Positions 7,001-9,965 of a stretch of 9,965 nt of DNA are shown in pieces. Each line of letters begins with the position of its first letter. Within the stretch, counting starts at the first letter, position 1. A program made the translations under genes and the position numbers. Below the pieces are notes generated by a model, which ran no database searches, had not been told where the DNA came from, and saw only the letters and a program-made list of their open reading frames with translations. Source of the stretch: JANRLT01 sp041736895 (lineage in GTDB: Bacteria > Planctomycetota > Planctomycetia > Pirellulales > JALHPA01); assembly GCA_041736895.1 (NCBI GenBank), contig JBGSSS010000006.1, forward strand, positions 1 to 9,965, given 5' to 3'.

Positions 7001-7234
7001 GCCGCGAATCAGGATGCCTTCGTTTTCGAGAAGCTGCGCCGCATGAATTTCGATCTCGAGATCTTTGTAGTGGCTTGCCAGCTTGTCGAGCACGCGCTGG
7101 CGAATCTCGTCGCCGAGGTTTTGGTAATAATACAAGCCGGCACCGAGCCCCGCCGCAAGCGCGACGAGGATCGCGACCTTGAAGATCCCCCAAGCAGTAT
7201 TGACGAGTTTTGTGATAATTGGGACGGTCCCCAA
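4058..7234 (-). CDS. Large AsmA-like membrane-anchored protein
   Basis: This 1058-residue protein has one N-terminal membrane helix (about 14-37, WGIFKVAILVALAAGLGAGL) followed by a very long, beta-rich periplasmic part. Residues 48-145 look like the AsmA N-terminal region: IEIHAAQLLENEGILIRGIT, then IIRRPRIIARALRDGTWNVAQL. The C-terminal 908-1031 matches the AsmA-like C-terminal type: GRGQMNLKDATLGELP, FRVEGEHIYLDSIELTGNA, GTGEMNLEREVQLVFSAV and GGTIGDPQIKR. AsmA, TamB and YhdP relatives in E. coli form long hydrophobic grooves that carry phospholipids between the inner and outer membranes, so a similar envelope role is likely but inferred. The start is unusual. No ATG or GTG precedes the helix in this frame, and a TTG at 7234 is the only standard candidate after the upstream TGA; the first in-frame ATG is near codon 120. 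The last 25 residues are rich in Arg and Glu. A weak promoter (TTGCTT, 17 bases, TATCAT) lies at 7406-7378. Confidence 0.88.
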   Translation of the reverse strand: MGTVPIITKLVNTAWGIFKVAILVALAAGLGAGLYYYQNLGDEIRQRVLDKLASHYKDLEIEIHAAQLLENEGILIRGITVRDPKAPNDEQILLTCDEILLACDTDLTKLAQGEPEIKQMIIRRPRIIARALRDGTWNVAQLFPAPQFSKRKAEVLLEGGLIEVHDARRAPASFYSLRDIQFQLTPSLLSPGTEKWAWDVRGKLRGDHLRVMEVQGRLEPSENTFRLQGSLSDLQFGPELCAALPLESTALLKDAGVLRGEVGLTFQVDYHGGQAQPWNFQVNGQLQRGRIDDRRLPQVLNDVTAKFSADANGVVLQELLAQNGPTKIKLGVVRRGYAAKAPMSVTFEARHLFIGRSWEASLPEHAKTVWLKFQPAGEVDVFGKAEFDGTTWKPEGTVNCLNVSFTYHKFQYRLDRTHGSLTFRDNNLTGKLNAFAGNKKIAIDLDLQNPGEHFTGQVLIAGKGLVLDQNILDALPEKPREVVTSLHPVGGSFDLLLTASRFDPNQPKTTMAMRLDLHKVGIKFDKFPYPLLDVSGVVEMQDQTWRFHDLIGTNDKGRITCRGELVPVTSGTELKLNFVGTEISLEEELRDALPVQARGFWKQLNPQGMIDMRASWLYRSADKSTELDLIATPLGDTVVVQPDFLPLRFDKVRGTFHYRPGRLDFTDVQAEQDRLPINLAGFCEHDSQGAFHVRFDKLTAERVRLERQQFQAAFPSKLRRVAQAMQITGPLNIAGTFDIWHTPGTTDPLTTAWDLQVDVRDGSVLCGKRLEHMDGAIRLAGQQRGKQLRMQGELFLDSLILQDCQLTEIRGPIWVDEQQIVLGSQVAPRDQRTPRRNITAKVYGGTLATDGWATCEDIPRFGVVTRVNDLDLVRFGKEQVAGKQSLSGKVSVGMEIGGTAAGLHTLSGRGQMNLKDATLGELPVLLAMLKVFSIREPDRTAFDSGVIDFRVEGEHIYLDSIELTGNAISLLGTGEMNLEREVQLVFSAVAGRSDWQLPMFKTALGQASQQFMEIHVGGTIGDPQIKRETFPALKASLDQLQVERRERRVNRETPPLNR

Positions 7235-7520
7235 ACGAATCCAAACGAGACAAGGCGCGCAGCGCGATGTACAAACAGCAGGGTGGCACTCACTTCATCA
7301 AGTTGGGCTGACCAACAGGAAGGGAGTGGGTTTCACTGCGCCGCTTCGTCCTGCAAACCGGGCAAAATCGGCTGCGAATGATAGAAAAACGGCGATTCGC
7401 AAGCAATCCCGGCTCGGCTGGTTTCCCCGCCCGCCGCGGAAAACTTTACCGATCAATCCACGGGCAAGGTCCGTTGGCTAGCAAAGCCGGCGCGCGACGC
7501 GCATTTCTGCCCAGGTTTTC

Positions 7521-7550
7521 TTTACTTGTTCGGCCCGATCTAGCTATACT
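7521..7550 (+). promoter_or_regulatory. Sigma70-type promoter candidate for the MFS gene
   Basis: TATACT (7545-7550, five of six consensus bases) is preceded by TTTACT (7521-7526, four of six) with an 18-base spacer. Transcription would start near 7557, giving a leader of about 64 bases that includes the GCTAGCAA dyad and the ribosome binding site. Confidence 0.45.
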
Positions 7551-7564
7551 CACTACTTCTAAAA

Positions 7565-7582
7565 GCTAGCAACTTTGCTAGC
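7565..7582 (+). promoter_or_regulatory. GCTAGCAA dyad in the MFS leader, operator or hairpin
   Basis: GCTAGCAA and TTGCTAGC form a perfect eight-base inverted repeat around CT. It lies just after the predicted transcription start and 38 bases before the MFS start codon. A further direct copy of GCTAGCAA sits at 7477-7484, 88 bases upstream, on the other side of the promoter. This spacing suggests paired operator sites, or else a 5' mRNA hairpin. No T tract follows, so it is not a terminator. Confidence 0.4.
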
Positions 7583-7620
7583 GGGGGAGAGTAATCATCT
7601 TTGCAGGGGAGCTTGTTCGT

Positions 7621-9198
7621 ATGGCGGCCACTAATCCGTATGCTGCGCCACAATCCAAAGGGAGCGTTGGCAAAGGAACGTTTCTCATTTTCTTGGCAAG
7701 TTTCCTAACACTTATCGCAGCAGGGATGGGTTTTGGTGCGCGCGGTGAGGTGCTTGGGCAATGGGCGAAGTATGGGTTTACCTATACCGACCTGGGCAAG
7801 ATTTCCGGGATGGGCTTGGCCGGCTTCGGTCTGGTTATCCTTGGAGCAAGTTTGATCACAGACCGTGTTGGTTATAAGTCGATCATGCTTGCGGCATTTT
7901 TTTGCCACGTGGTCTCTGCGGTCATCATGCTCTTCGCAGACAGCTTGTTCAATTCACATGGCAAGAATGGCGCGTACTGGTGTCTGTGGAGCGGGAACTT
8001 GATTTTCGCTGTTGGCAATGGTCTTTGCGAAGCGGCCATCAATCCTCTAGTTGCCACGCTCTATCCAAATAAGAAAACACACTACCTCAATATTTTGCAC
8101 GCTGGTTGGCCGGCTGGCTTGGTGTTGGGAGCATTGGCTGGAAAGTTTCTGGGAGAATATGGCTGGCAAGTGCCAATTCTTTCGTTCATGGTTCCAGCGG
8201 TTATCTATGGTTTCATCACCTTAACTGAAAAATTCCCTCAATCCGAAGCGACTCAAGCCGGTGTCACTTATGGGGAGATGTTCTCGCAACTCCTGGCACC
8301 TGTGCTCATCTTCTTGATGTTGATCCACGCGATGGTGGGTTATGTCGAACTTGGTACCGACAGCTGGATCTCGAGCATCACGAACAAAATTAGCGGGGGA
8401 CAAGGGACGTACCTCTTTATTTTTGCCTCGTCATTGATGTTTGTGTTGCGATTTTTCGCGGGTCCGATTGTCGAAAAAATCAATCCTCTCGGCTTGCTGT
8501 TTGTCAGTGCCTGCTTGGGCGCAGCGGGCTTGTACACAATCAGCACCGTCGAAGGCGTCGGCATGGTATGGATGGCCGTGACAATTTATGCTTTGGGCAA
8601 AACTTTTCTCTGGCCAACAATGCTCGGCGTCGTTGGCGAGCGCTTCCCGAAAGGCGGAGCCGTGACGATGGGCATGATGGGCGGCATCGGGATGCTTTCG
8701 GCTGGCTTGCTCGGCGTTCCAGGGATCGGTTACAAGCAAGATTATTTTCTGACCGAGAATCTGGAAAAACAGCAAAAGGCTGAGGAAACCTTCAAACGGT
8801 ACAAGACCGATGAAGAAATCAGTTTTCTCTTCATGCCAAAATTCATTGGCGTCGATCAAGCGAAGTTGAAGGTGGCACTCGATCCAGACGGACCAGGCAC
8901 TGACCTTGAAAAGCGGATTGGAATTCTCGAAAAGCTCGGGATTCTCAAGGACAGCAAAGATATGCTCGCCCTGCAAACTTGGTGGGAAAACGCGAAGAAC
9001 TTTATCAAGACTGATCAAAAGCCTTTGGATGACGCCCAGACTTATGGCGGGCGACTCGCTCTCCGCTGGACGGCGGTGGTGCCAGCAGTAATGGCCGTTT
9101 GTTACCTGCTCCTCATCCTCTACTTCCGCGCCACCGGCGGGTACAAGCAGGAACATCTGCATACGCTAACGGGCGAAGCGGCACCGAACGAGTATTAA
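7621..9198 (+). CDS. MFS transporter with a soluble insertion before the last helix
   Basis: This 525-residue protein has 12 predicted membrane helices, at roughly 19-37, 62-80, 88-106, 119-138, 160-177, 187-202, 222-242, 262-282, 289-308, 314-334, 346-368 and 483-502. The loop after helix 2 carries the MFS motif A pattern as TDRVGYKS (80-87). CEAAINPLVATLYP (136-149) and LNILHAGWPAGLVLG (156-170) resemble sugar-type MFS proteins such as the FucP group, so a sugar or organic-acid substrate with proton symport is plausible, but the substrate is unknown. Between helices 11 and 12 lies a hydrophilic segment of about 108 residues (371-478), charged and probably helical, which ordinary MFS proteins lack. 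The N-terminus NPYAAPQS is typical of planctomycete membrane proteins as I remember them. The ATG at 7621 has AGGGGAG nine bases upstream. Base composition is lower in G+C than that of its neighbours. Confidence 0.88.
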   Translation: MAATNPYAAPQSKGSVGKGTFLIFLASFLTLIAAGMGFGARGEVLGQWAKYGFTYTDLGKISGMGLAGFGLVILGASLITDRVGYKSIMLAAFFCHVVSAVIMLFADSLFNSHGKNGAYWCLWSGNLIFAVGNGLCEAAINPLVATLYPNKKTHYLNILHAGWPAGLVLGALAGKFLGEYGWQVPILSFMVPAVIYGFITLTEKFPQSEATQAGVTYGEMFSQLLAPVLIFLMLIHAMVGYVELGTDSWISSITNKISGGQGTYLFIFASSLMFVLRFFAGPIVEKINPLGLLFVSACLGAAGLYTISTVEGVGMVWMAVTIYALGKTFLWPTMLGVVGERFPKGGAVTMGMMGGIGMLSAGLLGVPGIGYKQDYFLTENLEKQQKAEETFKRYKTDEEISFLFMPKFIGVDQAKLKVALDPDGPGTDLEKRIGILEKLGILKDSKDMLALQTWWENAKNFIKTDQKPLDDAQTYGGRLALRWTAVVPAVMAVCYLLLILYFRATGGYKQEHLHTLTGEAAPNEY

Positions 9199-9221
9199 CG
9201 CTCGTTCGTCGTATCGAGAAG

Positions 9222-9965
9222 TTACCCCAGCCGCCGGAGTTCCACTCCGGCGGCTGTTTTTTTGGCCAAGACATTCCCCGGCAAGTTCAGCGTCGCGTCT
9301 GGTGACAACCACAGCGCGGCCAATTGCCGCCAATGGTCGTGCGTCATCGCCTGCAGCGGCCACTCGGCGCGTTGCCAGACGCGGATCAATAACTCGCGCC
9401 GTTCTTCTTCGGGCAATACGACCAAACATTCGAGCGGCAAATTCAATTCGCTCGTCGGCCGGCATTGTTCATCGAGCCGCAACACGGTCCACAATTCGTC
9501 CACGCGGTGATCAATGATCCGCCGCGCGTCGTCCGCGAGCGCGCTCAGTCGCAGCAACGCCGCGCGCACGTCGGCGTTGAACTCGCGTTCGAGTTGCGGT
9601 AGTAGTTCATGCCGCAAGCGATTGCGCGTCATGTCGCGCGACGTGTTGGTCGGATCTTCGCGCCAGGCTTGACCAAGTTGGCGTAGGTACTCTTGCAACT
9701 CCCCTCGCTGAAAAACCAGCCACGGCCGGATCAACGTAATATCCGGTGCGAGCAACCGCACACGCGGAATGCCCGCGAGTCCGGCGATGCCCGTGCCGCG
9801 GAGGATTCGCTGCAAGACCGTCTCAACTTGGTCATCGGCGGTGTGCGCCGTGACAACGAAGCGTGCGCCGATCTCTCGCGCGGCATTTGTAAGCCAGGCA
9901 TAGCGTGCCGCGCGTGCCGCGGCTTCGAGCCCATCGCCAGAATCTGCGGCGAGCGCCGCGACATT
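9222..9965 (-). CDS. tilS: tRNA(Ile)-lysidine synthetase, N-terminus beyond the right edge
   Basis: TilS uses ATP and lysine to change C34 of the minor tRNA-Ile to lysidine, so that it reads AUA and not AUG. The visible 247 residues cover the end of the catalytic domain and the C-terminal part. TAHTADDQVETVLQRILRG (39-57 of the visible part) is the conserved HxADDQxET motif. PWLVFQRGELQEYL (81-94) and DPTNTSRDMTRNRLRHELLP (104-123) are further family signatures. The SGGxDS ATP-binding loop should lie off the window, roughly 100 residues upstream, so completeness of the active site cannot be judged here. The frame is open to the last base. The final codons (AKKTAAGVELRRLG) are read from the same bases that form the intrinsic terminator of the convergent MFS gene; the two stop codons are only 23 bases apart. 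Confidence 0.95.
   Translation of the reverse strand, partial: NVAALAADSGDGLEAAARAARYAWLTNAAREIGARFVVTAHTADDQVETVLQRILRGTGIAGLAGIPRVRLLAPDITLIRPWLVFQRGELQEYLRQLGQAWREDPTNTSRDMTRNRLRHELLPQLEREFNADVRAALLRLSALADDARRIIDHRVDELWTVLRLDEQCRPTSELNLPLECLVVLPEEERRELLIRVWQRAEWPLQAMTHDHWRQLAALWLSPDATLNLPGNVLAKKTAAGVELRRLG
9228..9263 (+). terminator. Intrinsic terminator of the MFS gene, inside the tilS 3' end
   Basis: CAGCCGCCGGAG (9228-9239) and CTCCGGCGGCTG (9245-9256) pair perfectly over 12 bases around the loop TTCCA and are followed at once by seven T's (9257-9263). It starts 30 bases after the MFS stop codon. The T tract is only on the plus-strand side; read on the minus strand the hairpin is followed by GGGGTAAC. 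It is therefore a one-way terminator for MFS transcripts. The same bases encode the last residues of TilS on the opposite strand. Confidence 0.9.

Larger units (their letters stand above)
7235..7620. other. Divergent intergenic region between the AsmA-like gene and the MFS gene
   Basis: These 386 bases separate two divergent genes and should hold both promoters. For the minus strand the best match is TATCAT (7383-7378) with TTGCTT (7406-7401) at 17 bases, which is weak and gives a leader of about 135 bases. For the plus strand a better promoter and a dyad are listed separately. GCTAGCAA occurs at 7477 and again in the dyad at 7565. Short open frames on the plus strand lack ribosome binding sites and look random. 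No RNA gene or known riboswitch was recognised. Confidence 0.5.

Noticed and set aside
6530..7381. 283-residue plus-strand open frame crossing the 5' end of the AsmA-like gene
   Set aside because: It covers the coding region and the promoter region of the minus-strand gene, and no domain is recognisable.
8431..9162. 243-residue minus-strand open frame inside the MFS gene
   Set aside because: It is antisense to a clear 12-helix membrane protein; its His- and Phe-rich composition is the mirror of membrane codons.
1..9965. Search for a defence system, CRISPR, toxin-antitoxin or biosynthetic cluster
   Set aside because: All long, well-supported frames belong to housekeeping, envelope or transport families, and no repeat array or paired small genes of these kinds are present.

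Overview
The window looks like chromosomal housekeeping DNA from a Planctomycetota bacterium, probably close to the Pirellula/Rhodopirellula group. This is an inference. It rests on the mixture of gene families, a small disordered protein of a type I associate with planctomycetes, the NPYAAPQ-type N-terminus of the transporter, and several palindromic intergenic repeats that I remember as common in such genomes. Gene starts have weak or absent Shine-Dalgarno sequences, with two clear exceptions. No mobile element gene, CRISPR array, tRNA or rRNA is visible.

Layout, left to right. Bases 1-202 hold a gene fragment of uncertain strand, a short dyad, and a paired-hairpin repeat whose right arm supplies the stop codon of the next gene. 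On the minus strand, read from right to left, there is a likely unit of dapF (diaminopimelate epimerase, 3316-2480), a DUF374 acyltransferase-like gene (2408-1593) and, after a second paired-hairpin repeat, xseA (exonuclease VII large subunit, 1426-203). A good sigma70-type promoter lies just upstream of dapF. The gap from 3389 to 3623 is filled by three unrelated palindromic repeats. Two more minus-strand genes follow: a 110-residue disordered protein (3956-3624) and, upstream of it, a 1058-residue AsmA-like membrane-anchored protein (7234-4058). A 386-base gap separates that gene from a divergent plus-strand gene for a 12-helix MFS transporter (7621-9198). Its upstream region carries a promoter candidate and repeated GCTAGCAA sites. 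The window ends in the C-terminal two thirds of tilS (tRNA-Ile lysidine synthetase, minus strand, cut by the right edge).

Together the genes serve cell-wall precursor or lysine synthesis (dapF), envelope lipid handling (DUF374, AsmA-like), DNA repair (xseA), solute transport (MFS) and tRNA modification (tilS). I see no convincing new multi-gene system. The points most worth attention are the intrinsic terminator of the transporter gene lying inside the coding 3' end of tilS, the two REPIN-like paired hairpins (one providing the xseA stop codon), the small disordered protein, and the soluble insertion between the last two helices of the transporter.
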